This document shows positions 36,132 to 45,443 of a DNA stretch of 64,000 nt, piece by piece; the first letter of the stretch is position 1, and each line of letters starts with the position of its first letter. The DNA is taken from the NCBI RefSeq assembly GCF_030403505.1, contig NZ_JAUEMJ010000014.1:47316-111315 (forward strand), written 5' to 3'. The position numbers were made by a program, and so were the translations under genes. The DNA comes from Glycomyces tritici. Its GTDB lineage: Bacteria > Actinomycetota > Actinomycetes > Mycobacteriales > Micromonosporaceae. The notes beneath the pieces were generated by a model. That model was not told the DNA's origin and searched no databases. It was given only the letters and a program-made list of their open reading frames with translations.

Positions 36132-37064
36132 TCAGGCGGGCTGGTAGCGGGCCAGCGCGGCGCGGGCGGTCTGGTGCACGGCGTCGCGCAGCTCTTCAGG
36201 GGCGAGGACTTCGGCTTCGCCGCCGAGGCCGAGGACGAAGCGGCGGGCCCAGTCGAGGTCGCGCACGCGCATGGTGACGCGGCGGCGGCCGTCGCTCTCG
36301 CCGATGACCTCGTCGCACGGGTACGCGTCGGTGACGGTCGTCGCGCCGGGCCCGAGGCGGAGCTGGATGCGCGGCAGTTCGGAGGCGAGGAACGCGGTGG
36401 GCGCGGGCTGGTTGGTGAGGCGCAGCGGCTCGGAGGGCTCGTCGAGTTCGGAGCAGGCGTCGATGCGGTCGATGCGGAACTGCCGGATCTCCCCCGCCGT
36501 GCGGCACCAGGCGCGCAGGTAGGCGTGCCCGTCGGCGGCGACGACCTCGATGGGGTCGACGACGCGTTCGGAGGTGGTGTCGCGGCTGGCCGAGTAGTAG
36601 GTGATGCGGGCGGCGTGGCCGGAGGCGACGAGCGCCGCGTAGCGCTCGGCCCGCGGGTCGGTGACCGTGTCGCGGACGGTGACGTCGGCGGGGGCCTCGC
36701 CGGCGGCCGCGGCGAGCTTGTCCAGCGCGGAGGCGATCGCGGCGCGGTCGCCGACGCCGGGCGTGTCGGCGAGGACGCGCAGGGCGACCGAGAGCGCGAG
36801 GGCTTCGTGGGCGGCGAGGCGGACGGGGCGGTCCATGCCGGCGGCGAACAGGACGCGGACCTCGTCGGCGTCGAAGGCGAGGTCGATGAGGTCGCCGGGG
36901 CCGTAACCGGGCAGCCCGCACATCCACAGCATGGTGAGGTCGGACTGGATCTGGTCGGCGTCGACGCCGAAGTCGGCCGCGAGCTCGGCCATCGGGACCC
37001 CTTCGGGCCGGGCGACGAGGTACGGGACGAGGTTGAGCAGGCGGGCGAGCCGGTTCTGGGTCAC
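36132..37064 (-). CDS. pafC: WYL-domain transcriptional regulator PafC
   Basis: 310 residues. N-terminal HTH (NRLARLLNLVPYLVARPEG), WYL domain with YYSASRDTTSERVVDP and a C-terminal WCX extension. With PafB it forms the heterodimeric activator of the LexA-independent DNA-damage regulon known in mycobacteria. The GTG at 37064 overlaps the pafB TGA (GTGA), indicating coupling. Confidence 0.93.
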   Translation of the reverse strand: MTQNRLARLLNLVPYLVARPEGVPMAELAADFGVDADQIQSDLTMLWMCGLPGYGPGDLIDLAFDADEVRVLFAAGMDRPVRLAAHEALALSVALRVLADTPGVGDRAAIASALDKLAAAAGEAPADVTVRDTVTDPRAERYAALVASGHAARITYYSASRDTTSERVVDPIEVVAADGHAYLRAWCRTAGEIRQFRIDRIDACSELDEPSEPLRLTNQPAPTAFLASELPRIQLRLGPGATTVTDAYPCDEVIGESDGRRRVTMRVRDLDWARRFVLGLGGEAEVLAPEELRDAVHQTARAALARYQPA

Positions 37065-38038
37065 GGGGTCTCCTCCTCGGCGAGTGCCTGCAGGCAGGCG
37101 ATGGTCTCTTTGACCAGTTCGGGCGGTTCGGTGACGAGGACGTCCGCGCCGAACGAGGCCAGCCAGGCGGCGGTCGCGGCGGTGTCGGTGTACGAGAAGC
37201 AGGCCTGGTCGCCTTCGGCGGTGCGCGGGCCGATCTGGTCGGCGCGGCGGCGCACGCCCCAGGCGCGCTTGGGCCGGACGAGGACCGTGGCGCGGCTCGG
37301 CAGCTGGTGGTCCTCGGAGGCGGAGGCGAATCCGAGGACGTCGACGTCGTCGGGGATCGTGAAGGCGCCTTCGGGGCCGGTGAGGCGGACCTTCCCGCTG
37401 ATGCGCGAGAGCCGGAAGCAGCGCTGGGCGCCGCGGTCGAGGTCGTGGCCGGCGACGTACCAGCGGCCGCGCCAGGCCGCGCAGCCCCAGGGCTGGATGC
37501 GGCGCTGCTGGGCGGACTCGTCCCGGGGGCCGAAGTAGTCGAAGACGACGACGCGGCGCGAGGCGACCGCTTCGAGGAACGGCGCGAGCGCGGCCTCGGC
37601 GCCGGGCAGGGACTTGACCGGGGACGCCGCAGCGTGGGAGTCGACGTCGATGCCGGCGGCCCGGAGCTTGCGGAGCGCGTCGGAGGACCCGGACTGGAGC
37701 TCGGGCTGCTGCCACAGGCGCGCGGCGGCGGCCACGGCGGCGGCCTCGGCGTCGGTGAACTCGATCTGCGGCAGTTCGAAGTCCGAGCGGGCGATCCGGT
37801 AGCCGGGCTCGCCGTCCCCGAGGTAGTCGATGCCGGACTGCAGCGGGATGCCGATGCGGCGCAGCTCGGCCTTGTCGCGTTCGAACTTGCGCTGGAACGC
37901 GTCGTGGGCCTTCTTGTCGTCGTGGTTGTGCTCGTACCCGGGGACGGTCCTGGCGATCTTGGTGGAGGTCTGGAAGCGCCGCGAGGACAGCAGGCAGAGC
38001 ACCAGGTTCACCAGTCGTTCAGTGCGATCGTTGGACAC
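37061..38038 (-). CDS. pafB: WYL-domain transcriptional regulator PafB
   Basis: 325 residues, GTG start. N-terminal HTH (ERLVNLVLCLLSSRRF), a linker with the conserved FERDKAELRRIGIP element, WYL segment WYVAGHDLDRGAQRCFRLSRI. Partner of PafC. In Mycobacterium pafB sits next to pafA; here DUF3866 and a small membrane protein lie between. Confidence 0.93.
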   Translation of the reverse strand: MSNDRTERLVNLVLCLLSSRRFQTSTKIARTVPGYEHNHDDKKAHDAFQRKFERDKAELRRIGIPLQSGIDYLGDGEPGYRIARSDFELPQIEFTDAEAAAVAAAARLWQQPELQSGSSDALRKLRAAGIDVDSHAAASPVKSLPGAEAALAPFLEAVASRRVVVFDYFGPRDESAQQRRIQPWGCAAWRGRWYVAGHDLDRGAQRCFRLSRISGKVRLTGPEGAFTIPDDVDVLGFASASEDHQLPSRATVLVRPKRAWGVRRRADQIGPRTAEGDQACFSYTDTAATAAWLASFGADVLVTEPPELVKETIACLQALAEEETP

Positions 38039-38171
38039 CCGCCCAGCCTATGCCAGGCGGTGGAGCCGCTGCCAGCACGCCCGCCGCGCGCGTGGCGCGA
38101 CCGGGCGCGCACGCACCGGCGCGGGCTCGCCGTGCTGCACCGGTTCCGGTCGCGCTTGATAATGTCCGGGC

Positions 38172-39263
38172 GTGATCAGATGGCGATACGGGACCGTCAC
38201 CGGCGTGCGCGGCGGTTGGCGCGGCTGCACCGAGCTCGAGGTCGACGTGGAGGCCCGCGAGGGCGAGGACGCGTTCTCGTGCCGGGGGCTGGCGTACGAC
38301 GAACTCGTGGGGTCGCCCGAGGTCGGCGACCGGGTGCTGCTCAACTGCAACGCCATCGCGAAGGGCCTGGGCACGGGCGGGTACGCGCTGGTCGTGGCCG
38401 TGCCGGACCGGCTCCCCGCGGACGTGGAGGGGCCGGGGCACATCGTCAAGGCCCGCTACACGCCGATGCAGGCGATGCGCCTGGCCGTGGACGAGGACGA
38501 CTCGCCGCACCGCGCGGCCGTGGAGGCCTGCGAGGACCTCGGCGGGATGCCGGTGGTCGTGGCGGACCTGCACTCGGCGCTCGCACCGGTGCTCGCGGGG
38601 ATACACGCGACCGCACCGGAGGCGCGGGTCGCCTATGTGATGACCGACGGCGGCGCGCTGCCGGCGTGGTTCTCGCGCCAGCTCGACCAGCTCTCGGATC
38701 GGCTGTGCACGACGGTGACGGCGGGGCAGTGCTTCGGCGGGGACCTCGAGGCGACGAACGTCCACAATGCGCTGATCGCGGCGCGGGTGGTCGGCGGCGC
38801 GGACATCGCGATCGTGGCGCAGGGGCCGGGCAACCTCGGCACCGGCACGGTATGGGGCTTCTCGGGAACCGCGGCGGGCGAGGCGGTCAACGCGGCGTCG
38901 GTGCTCGGCGGCAGGCCGGTGGCGTCGCTGCGGATCTCCGAAGGCGATGCGCGCGAACGGCATCTGGGGATCTCGCACCACTCGATGACGGCGTACGCGA
39001 AGGTCGCGCTGGCGGCGGCTGACGTGCCGGTACCCGACGAACTCCCGGCGGCGCTCGAAGGCCGCATCAGGCGGCAGCTCGGTGAGCTGCCGGAGCGGCA
39101 CCGCCAGATCGAGGTCGACTGCTCGGGCCTGGTCGAGGCGATGGAGGCCCTGCCGGTCAAGCTGTCCACCATGGGCAGAGGGCTCGACCGGGACAGGGTG
39201 TATTTCGTCGCCGCGGCAGCGGCGGGGAGGCACGCGGCCCAAATAGCGACCCGACGCGACTGA
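38172..39263 (+). CDS. DUF3866 family protein
   Basis: 363 residues. A beta-rich N terminus is followed by a large domain with AQGPGNLGTGT and ISHHSMTAY, typical of the DUF3866 family, frequently near proteasome or DNA-repair genes. Function unknown. The GTG start follows TAATGT by 6 bases, suggesting a leaderless mRNA, divergent from pafB. Confidence 0.85.
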   Translation: MIRWRYGTVTGVRGGWRGCTELEVDVEAREGEDAFSCRGLAYDELVGSPEVGDRVLLNCNAIAKGLGTGGYALVVAVPDRLPADVEGPGHIVKARYTPMQAMRLAVDEDDSPHRAAVEACEDLGGMPVVVADLHSALAPVLAGIHATAPEARVAYVMTDGGALPAWFSRQLDQLSDRLCTTVTAGQCFGGDLEATNVHNALIAARVVGGADIAIVAQGPGNLGTGTVWGFSGTAAGEAVNAASVLGGRPVASLRISEGDARERHLGISHHSMTAYAKVALAAADVPVPDELPAALEGRIRRQLGELPERHRQIEVDCSGLVEAMEALPVKLSTMGRGLDRDRVYFVAAAAAGRHAAQIATRRD

Positions 39264-39320
39264 GGGCCGCTCCCCCAGGGCGCCCCGCGGTCCCCGGACG
39301 CGACCGCATGGCTTCGCGGA

Positions 39321-39542
39321 CGCAACCGCCACGCTTCGCGGATGGAATGTCAAGCCGCTTCAGCTCCCCTTCAGGTTCACCTCGCTAGCCTTGCAAACCG
39401 GGGGCCCTTTCCCAGCGCCGATCGCGCTCTTGGCGTGCGCCGCAACCACCACGCCTTGTGGACCGGATGTCAAGCCGCTTCAGCTCCCCTTCAGGTTCAC
39501 CTCATTAGCCTTGCAAACCGGGGGCCCTTTCCCAGCGCCGAT
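39321..39542. repeat. 120-base direct repeat
   Basis: A 76-base core is present twice, at 39347-39422 and 39467-39542, with two differences (ctcGCtag versus ctcATtag). The preceding 26 bases are also similar, giving a period of exactly 120. The gene-free region 39264-39623 holds this and a terminator. No protein is recognisable. Confidence 0.9.
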
Positions 39543-39572
39543 AGGACACTCGGCGTGCTCCCGAATGCGAAC

Positions 39573-39606
39573 CGCCCCGCCTGCGCTGTCGCGCAGACGG
39601 GGCGTT
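39573..39606. terminator. bidirectional terminator
   Basis: CGCCCCG-C-CTGCG pairs with CGCAG-A-CGGGGCG, loop CTGTCG, then TT. Lies at the end of the pafA-linked small membrane-protein gene. Confidence 0.65.
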
Positions 39607-39623
39607 GCTCGGTCTTGTTGTCG

Positions 39624-39878
39624 TTAGAGCACGAACAGGATCAGGAGCCAGAGGCCGATGACCGCCGCCAAGGCGAGGGCCAGGACCCAGGTCGGGACCG
39701 TGTACTCGCCCCGGCGGTTCCGTGCGATCTCCTCGCGGATCCGCGTCGTGCGCCGCTCATAGGCGGCGACCGGGTCGAGCAAGCCCAGCGGATCCGGGCG
39801 GCGCCCTCCCGGGCTTCGCCCCTCCCCCGCGGGCTCCTCGGCGTGCTGCGGCTCGGCCGCGCCGTTCCGATCGTTCAT
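39624..39878 (-). CDS. small single-pass membrane protein linked to pafA
   Basis: 84 residues. A Pro/Arg-rich, charged first half is followed by EIARNRRGEY and one C-terminal helix (LALALAAVIGLWLLILF). GAGG lies 6 bases before the ATG at 39878; a GTG at 39890 overlapping the pafA stop (GTGA) is an alternative. Either way it is co-transcribed with pafA. Function unknown; in Streptomyces this position holds other genes. Confidence 0.7.
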   Translation of the reverse strand: MNDRNGAAEPQHAEEPAGEGRSPGGRRPDPLGLLDPVAAYERRTTRIREEIARNRRGEYTVPTWVLALALAAVIGLWLLILFVL

Positions 39879-39886
39879 CGCTCGCC

Positions 39887-41245
39887 TCACATGCTGGCGA
39901 TGAGCTTGTCAACCCGCTCGTCACGCGACCGGAACGGGTCCTTGCACAGGACCGTCCGCTGCGCCTGGTCGTTGAGCTTCAGGTGCACCCAGTCCACAGT
40001 GAAGTCGCGGCGCTTCTCCTGTGCCTTGCGGATGAACTCCCCGCGCAGGCGCGCCCGCGTGGTCTGCGGCGGCACTTCCTTCGCCTCGAAGACCTCCACG
40101 TCCTTCGTGATCCGCTCGGCCTCGCCGCGCTTCTCCATGAGGTGGTGCAGGCCCCGGCCGCGCCGGATGTCGTGGTACGCCAGGTCGAGCTGCGCCACAC
40201 GCGGGCTCGAGAGCGCCAGGCCCCGCTTCTCGCGGTACCGCTCGATGAGCTTGTACTTCGCGACCCAGTCGATCTCGCGCGAGACCGAGTCCAGGTCCTC
40301 GGCCTCGACCGCCTGGAGCACGCGGCCCCACAGGTCGATGACCCGCTTGGTGCCCGCGTCGGCGCCGCGCTGGTCGACGAAGTCGATGGCCTTCTCGAGG
40401 TACTCGCGCTGGATGTCCAGAGCGGACGCCTCGCGGCCGCTCGCCAAGCGCACCAGGCGCTTGCCGGTCGTGTCGTGGCTGATCTCGCGGATCGCCCGGA
40501 TCGGGTTCTCCAGCGTGAGGTCGCGCATCGTCACACCGGTCTCGATCATCCGCAGCACCAGGTCGGCCGAGCCGACCTTGAGCATCGTGGTGACCTCGTT
40601 GATGTTCGAGTCGCCCACGATGACGTGCAGGCGGCGGTACCGCTCGGCGTCGGCGTGCGGCTCGTCGCGGGTGTTGATGATCGGCCGCGAACGCGTGGTG
40701 GCAGAGGAGACGCCCTCCCAGATGTGCTCGGCGCGCTGCGACAGGCAGAAGCGCGCGCCGCGCGGGGTCTGGAGGACCTTCCCGGCCCCGCAGATGAGCT
40801 GGCGGGTGACCAGGAACGGGATGAGCACCTCGGCGAGGCGCCCGAACTCGCCGTGACGGCTGACCAGGTAGTTCTCGTGGCAGCCGTACGAGTTGCCGGC
40901 GGAGTCGGTGTTGTTCTTGAACAGGTAGATGTCCCCGGCGATGCCTTCGTCGTGCAGGCGCTTCTCCGCGTCGATCATGAGGCCTTCGAGGATGCGTTCA
41001 CCGGCCCGGTCGTGCTTGACCAGGTCCTCGATCGAGTCGCACTCAGGGGTGGCGTACTCGGGGTGAGAGCCCACGTCGAGGTAGAGGCGGGCGCCGTTGC
41101 GGAGGAACACGTTGGAGGAGCGGCCCCAGGAGACCACACGCCTGAAGAGGTAGCGGGCCACTTCGTCCGGAGACAGGCGTCGCTGTCCCCTAAAAGTGCA
41201 AGTGACCCCGTATTCGGTCTCCAGTCCGAAAATGCGCCTGTCCAT
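39887..41245 (-). CDS. pafA: Pup ligase PafA
   Basis: 452 residues. Glutamine-synthetase-like carboxylate-amine ligase that joins the C-terminal glutamate of Pup to lysines of target proteins. FGLETEYG with Glu9 and the NTRDEPHAD and HENYLVSR motifs form the ATP/metal site. Homologous to Dop in this window. The start is preceded by TAGGGT at 6 bases, leaderless. It is 284 bases from prcA, a gap with a large GC hairpin. Confidence 0.95.
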   Translation of the reverse strand: MDRRIFGLETEYGVTCTFRGQRRLSPDEVARYLFRRVVSWGRSSNVFLRNGARLYLDVGSHPEYATPECDSIEDLVKHDRAGERILEGLMIDAEKRLHDEGIAGDIYLFKNNTDSAGNSYGCHENYLVSRHGEFGRLAEVLIPFLVTRQLICGAGKVLQTPRGARFCLSQRAEHIWEGVSSATTRSRPIINTRDEPHADAERYRRLHVIVGDSNINEVTTMLKVGSADLVLRMIETGVTMRDLTLENPIRAIREISHDTTGKRLVRLASGREASALDIQREYLEKAIDFVDQRGADAGTKRVIDLWGRVLQAVEAEDLDSVSREIDWVAKYKLIERYREKRGLALSSPRVAQLDLAYHDIRRGRGLHHLMEKRGEAERITKDVEVFEAKEVPPQTTRARLRGEFIRKAQEKRRDFTVDWVHLKLNDQAQRTVLCKDPFRSRDERVDKLIASM

Positions 41246-41462
41246 GTCGAAACCCTACCCCGATTCGGTTGAGGAGAACACCCCTCGCGGTCGAACGGTT
41301 CCATACCGCGACGGGCACTATGGAGATTGTTCGATTTACGGCGGTATGCACCTGGCTTGGTGCGGCAGCGCCGGGACGGTCCGTCCACTTGAGAGGGACG
41401 GCGGGTACTCGAAGGATTGTCGGTGGTCGGAGCCGGCAATCGCCTCGGCGGTTGCCGGCCGG

Positions 41463-41512
41463 GCCGGTCGGGCCCGCAAAAATCGCGGGTACCCGCTCGG
41501 CCCGGCCTCAAG
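41463..41512 (-). terminator. large GC hairpin after prcA
   Basis: GGCCGGGCCG pairs with CGGCCCGGCC across about 30 bases, with an inner CGGG/CCCG stem and a TTTTT in the loop on the minus strand (GCGATTTTTGCGG). Likely ends the prcBA transcript before pafA. Confidence 0.5.
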
Positions 41513-41529
41513 CGGTGGGCCGCAAGGCC

Positions 41530-42291
41530 TCAGGACTCGTCGGACTCCGGAGCCTCGTCCGCGGCCGCCTCGGGTTCGGGTTCGGCCGCCGTCGCGGGGC
41601 CGGCCAGCAGCGCGTCCAGGGCCAGGCCCTGGATGCGGCGGAAGGCCCGGCCAGGGCGCGCCCGCTCCAGGACCGCCACCTCCAGGACCTCCTTGGTCAG
41701 CTCGCGGGGCGTGCCGTTGCCGCCCGAGCTGGAGAGCGCCCGCAGCGCCAGCGCGAACGCGTCGGCGAGCGGGGACTCGAAGTCGTGGCCTTCGGCCAGG
41801 ACCTCTTTCAGCTGGTCGGCGTCGCCGCCCATGGCGAGGTAGCCGGGCTCGTCGTTGATGGAGCCGTCGAAGGTGAGCCGGTAGAGCTCGTCCTGCTCGG
41901 GTCCGGTGCCGACGCCGGCGACGCAGATCTCGACCTCGAAAGGCTTGGTCTGCTCCGAGAAGATCGCACCGAGGGTCTGGGCGTAGGCCTTGGCGAGGCT
42001 GGCGGCGTTGACGTCGCGGCGGTCGTAGGAGTAGCCGCGGAGGTCGGCCATCCGGACGCCGGCGGTGCGGAGGTTCTCGAACTCGTTGTACTTGCCGACG
42101 GCGGCGAAGCCGATGCGGTCGTAGAGCTCGTAGACCTTGTGGAGGGCCGAGGAGACGTTCTCGGCGACCAGGAGGACGCCGTCGGCGCAGGAGAGCACCA
42201 CGACGTTGCGGCCGCGGGAGATGTTCTTACGGGCGAACTCGGCCCGGTCCCGCATGATCTGCTCGGGACTGGTGTAGAACTGCATGGCCAT
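41530..42291 (-). CDS. prcA: 20S proteasome alpha subunit PrcA
   Basis: 253 residues, N-terminal alpha-type sequence [19 protein letters not shown], which gates the core. Acidic C-terminal tail. The alpha ring docks Mpa. GGAGAGGAG stands 6 bases before the ATG. It is 15 bases from prcB. Confidence 0.95.
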   Translation of the reverse strand: MAMQFYTSPEQIMRDRAEFARKNISRGRNVVVLSCADGVLLVAENVSSALHKVYELYDRIGFAAVGKYNEFENLRTAGVRMADLRGYSYDRRDVNAASLAKAYAQTLGAIFSEQTKPFEVEICVAGVGTGPEQDELYRLTFDGSINDEPGYLAMGGDADQLKEVLAEGHDFESPLADAFALALRALSSSGGNGTPRELTKEVLEVAVLERARPGRAFRRIQGLALDALLAGPATAAEPEPEAAADEAPESDES

Positions 42292-42306
42292 GTCCGGCTC
42301 CTCTCC

Positions 42307-43143
42307 TTATCCGTAGGGGTTCTCGGTGCGGGCCGCGATGACCGCGCGGGCGACGTCGGCCACGACGGCCTCGTCGATCCGCTTGGAGCCTTCGGCGGTG
42401 GCGGTCATGACCACGGGGTAGAGGTCGCGGGTCGGGTCGGGTCCGCCGGTGGCGGAGTCGTCGTCGGCCGCGTCGTAGAGCGATTCGACGGCGATCTTGA
42501 CCGCTTCCTCGGTGCCGATGTCGCGCCGGTAGCGCTTCTTGAGGGAGCTCTTGGCGAACATGGAACCGGAGCCGATGGAGTCGAAGTCCCGTTCGGCGTA
42601 GATGCCGCCGACGACGTCGAAGCTGTAGATCTTGCCGGCTTCCTGGACGGTGTCGGCGTCGATGTCGAACCCGGCGAAGAGGGGGACGACGGCGAGGCCC
42701 TGGAGGGCGATGCCGAGGTTGCCGCGCAGCATGGTGGCGAGGCGGTTGGCCTTGCCGTTCAAGGTGAGCGGGGCGCCTTCGATCTTCTCGTAGTGCTCGA
42801 GTTCGAGCTGGTAGAGCTTGACCAGTTCGATGCCGAGGCCGGCCGTGCCCGCGATGCCGACGAGCGAGTAGCCGTCGGCCGGGAAGACCTTCTCGATGTC
42901 GCGGCTGGAGATGTAGTTGCCCATGGTCGCGCGGCGGTCGCCGGCCATGACGACGCCCTCGGCGGTGCGCAGGGCGACGATGGTGGTGGCGTGGGCGCTG
43001 ACGGCGGCGAAGTCACCGGGCGGCAGAGGCCTGCGCCCCGGCAGCATTTCGGGTGCCACCTTCATGAGGAACTCCGAGAAGGAGGAGGTTCCAGCCGTCA
43101 TATACGCGTTGGGCAGTTTGCCTGGGAATCCTTGACCTGTCAC
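42307..43143 (-). CDS. prcB: 20S proteasome beta subunit PrcB
   Basis: 278 residues with a 52-residue propeptide. Cleavage before Thr53 (HA-TTIVAL) exposes the catalytic N-terminal threonine. GDRRATMGN and GIAGTAGLG are conserved beta-subunit segments. GGAGG stands 7 bases before the GTG at 43143, which decides the start. Confidence 0.95.
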   Translation of the reverse strand: MTGQGFPGKLPNAYMTAGTSSFSEFLMKVAPEMLPGRRPLPPGDFAAVSAHATTIVALRTAEGVVMAGDRRATMGNYISSRDIEKVFPADGYSLVGIAGTAGLGIELVKLYQLELEHYEKIEGAPLTLNGKANRLATMLRGNLGIALQGLAVVPLFAGFDIDADTVQEAGKIYSFDVVGGIYAERDFDSIGSGSMFAKSSLKKRYRRDIGTEEAVKIAVESLYDAADDDSATGGPDPTRDLYPVVMTATAEGSKRIDEAVVADVARAVIAARTENPYG

Positions 43144-43298
43144 GACATGACCTCCCTAGTCCTCTATTTAGAAAATTCGCCGGCAGTGACGCGGCTGGCC
43201 GCTTCGGACCCGCGGGGCCGGAGGGGCTTGGGTGGGGTAGAGCCCCCGATGCGCCTCTAGGCGTCGCACCAGGTGGCCCTACACCGGCAGGGGGGCTG

Positions 43299-43514
43299 CT
43301 ACTGGCCGCCCTTTTGCACGAACGAGCGAACGAATTCCTCGGAGTTGGTCTCCAGGACTTCATCGATCTCGTCGAGCAGGTCGTCTACTTCTTCGGTGAT
43401 GGCTTCGTGGCGTTCGGCAATCTCGGGGTCTACAGCGGCCTCGGTGGCCTCGGCATCTGCTTCCTGCCGCGACCGCTGTGACTGCGACTGCCCGCCGGAG
43501 TCCTTCGCTGCCAT
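43299..43514 (-). CDS. pup: prokaryotic ubiquitin-like protein Pup
   Basis: 71 residues, ends GGQ, the form that Dop deamidates to GGE before ligation. Central coiled-coil segment (VDDLLDEIDEVLE) binds Mpa. AAGGGA lies 6 bases before the ATG. Between dop and prcB, as in other actinobacteria. Confidence 0.96.
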   Translation of the reverse strand: MAAKDSGGQSQSQRSRQEADAEATEAAVDPEIAERHEAITEEVDDLLDEIDEVLETNSEEFVRSFVQKGGQ

Positions 43515-43625
43515 AGGTGTTCCCTTCTACCTCGACGGTGCCTAAACCGTACCGCGAGAGTACGACAGCACGCCAGATACGACGCTGCACTGCCGTGCTT
43601 TATTCCCGCGGACGAACCGTGCGCC

Positions 43626-45131
43626 TCAGTCGGCGGTGATGATGTCCAGGAGGTCCTTGGCTGCCTCGCAGCGCTCGAACAACTCCCCCACATGGGCTTT
43701 GGTACCTTTTTCAGGCTCCATCATGGGCACTCGGACGAGTGAGTCGGCGCCGACGTCGAAGATGACGGAGTCCCAGGAGGCCGCGACGACCTCGGAGGGG
43801 TACCGGGCGAGGCAGCGGCCGCGGAAGAACGCGCGGGTGTCGCTGGGCGGCTCGGTCATCGCGTCGATGATCTCGGTGTCGGTGAGGAGGCGCTTCATCT
43901 TGCCGCGGGCGACCAGGCGGTGGTAGAGGCCCTTCTCAGGGCGCACGTCGTGGTACTGCAGGTCGATGGCCTGGAGTTTCGCGGAGCCCCAGTCGAGGTT
44001 CTCGCGCTCGCGGTAGCGGTTCAGGAGCGAGAGCTTGGCGGGCCAGTCGAGCATGTCGGCCAGTTCCATGGGGTCGCGGGCCAGCGCGTCGAGCACGTAC
44101 GCCCACTGGTCGAGGACCTCGCGGGTGTCGGGGTCGGCGTCGGCGCCGCAGTAGGCCTCGGCCTGCTCCAGGATGGACTGCTGGAGTTCGATGGCGGTGA
44201 CGCGCTTGCCGTTGCGCAGCTCGATCTTGTGCCTGAGGGTCGGGTCGTGGCTGACGGCGCGGAGTTCGGCGACGGGCTCGGCGATGCCGAGGGTGCCGTC
44301 GAAGGCGCCGGACTCGATCATGGCGAGCACGATGGAGGCGGTGCCGACCTTGAGGAAGGTGGCGTACTCGGCGAGGTTGGCGTCGCCGATGATCACGTGG
44401 AGGCGGCGGTAGCGCTCGGCGTCGGCGTGGGGTTCGTCGCGGGTGTTGATGATGGGTCGCTTCAGCGTGGTCTCAAGGCCCACTTCGACTTCGAAGAAGT
44501 CGGCGCGCTGGGAGATCTGGAAGCGGTGCTCGGAGGCGTCCTGGCCGATGCCGATGCGTCCGGCGCCGCAGAAGATCTGGCGGGTGACCAGGAACGGCGT
44601 GAAGTGGGCGACGATGTCGGCGAAGGGGGTCTGACGCGACATGAGGTAGTTCTCGTGCGCGCCGTAGGAGGCGCCCTTGTTGTCGGTGTTGTTCTTGTAC
44701 AGGTTGATCGGACCGATGCCGGGGGTGTGGGCCGCGCGGAGGGCGGCTTCGGCCATGGTCATCTCGCCGGCCTTGTCGAACAGGACGATCTCGCGCGGGT
44801 TGGTGACCTCGGGGGTCGAGTACTCGGGGTGCGCGTGGTCGACGTAGAGGCGTGCGCCGTTGGTGAGGATGACGTTGGCGAGACCGGAGTCCTCGTCGGC
44901 GAGGTTCTCGGCCGGGTCGTAGAGGGCCCCGGTGTAGGTGAAGCCGCGCGCGTCGCGGAGGGGGGTCTCCTCCTCGTAGTCCCACCTGGCCCGGCCGCCC
45001 TTGGAGAGCTCGGGGCGGGCGGCGTAGGCGTTGACGATCTGGGAGGAGGTCACCATCGGGTTGGCGCCCGGCTGGCCCGGCACGGAGATCCCGTATTCGA
45101 TCTCGGTGCCCATAATGCGGCGTACGGTCAT
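43626..45131 (-). CDS. dop: Pup deamidase/depupylase Dop
   Basis: 501 residues. Paralogue of PafA with Glu10 in MGTEIEYG and the ENYLMSR and NTRDEPHAD motifs, and the insert that loops over the active site and marks Dop. Converts Pup-Gln to Pup-Glu and removes Pup from substrates. The ATG at 45131 has TAGGCT 7 bases upstream (leaderless); the longer frame to 45236 lacks support. Confidence 0.95.
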   Translation of the reverse strand: MTVRRIMGTEIEYGISVPGQPGANPMVTSSQIVNAYAARPELSKGGRARWDYEEETPLRDARGFTYTGALYDPAENLADEDSGLANVILTNGARLYVDHAHPEYSTPEVTNPREIVLFDKAGEMTMAEAALRAAHTPGIGPINLYKNNTDNKGASYGAHENYLMSRQTPFADIVAHFTPFLVTRQIFCGAGRIGIGQDASEHRFQISQRADFFEVEVGLETTLKRPIINTRDEPHADAERYRRLHVIIGDANLAEYATFLKVGTASIVLAMIESGAFDGTLGIAEPVAELRAVSHDPTLRHKIELRNGKRVTAIELQQSILEQAEAYCGADADPDTREVLDQWAYVLDALARDPMELADMLDWPAKLSLLNRYRERENLDWGSAKLQAIDLQYHDVRPEKGLYHRLVARGKMKRLLTDTEIIDAMTEPPSDTRAFFRGRCLARYPSEVVAASWDSVIFDVGADSLVRVPMMEPEKGTKAHVGELFERCEAAKDLLDIITAD

Positions 45132-45285
45132 GCTCTCGAGCCTAGTCCCTTCAGGCGCGGCGGCGCTCCCTCCGATCGGAGACGTTTGGATTTCCGGGCC
45201 GCCGAGTCTCGCGCCGTTCAGGTTCTGGGTCCTCATGGCGACCGGTTACCCGGTGCCGCGGGGTCTGACACGTTCAGAGGTGCGC

Positions 45286-45319
45286 CGATCGGCCGGCGGG
45301 GGTGTCCGCCGGCCGATCG
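45286..45319 (-). terminator. terminator hairpin after mpa
   Basis: Perfect 14-bp stem CGATCGGCCGGCGG/CCGCCGGCCGATCG, 6-base loop. No T-tract, so its strength is uncertain. Confidence 0.5.
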
Positions 45320-45355
45320 AAGCGCTGGTGATCACTGGTGCTTACCGGTGCTTCA

Positions 45356-45443
45356 GGTACCTTCCGCTTCGCTACAGACTGAGCCTCCGGTACCTTCCGC
45401 TTCGCTACAGGCTGCGCTTTAGGTACCTTCCGCTTCGCTACAG
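45356..45443. repeat. 33-base tandem repeat at the mpa 3' end
   Basis: A 22-base core GGTACCTTCCGCTTCGCTACAG recurs at 45356, 45389 and 45422. The third copy includes the last codons and stop of mpa, so each unit carries a copy of CTG-TAG. Parallel to the rbpA repeat. Confidence 0.92.

Noticed and set aside
39321..39542. CRISPR array
   Set aside because: Only two copies, the unit is 76 bases, and no cas genes are near.
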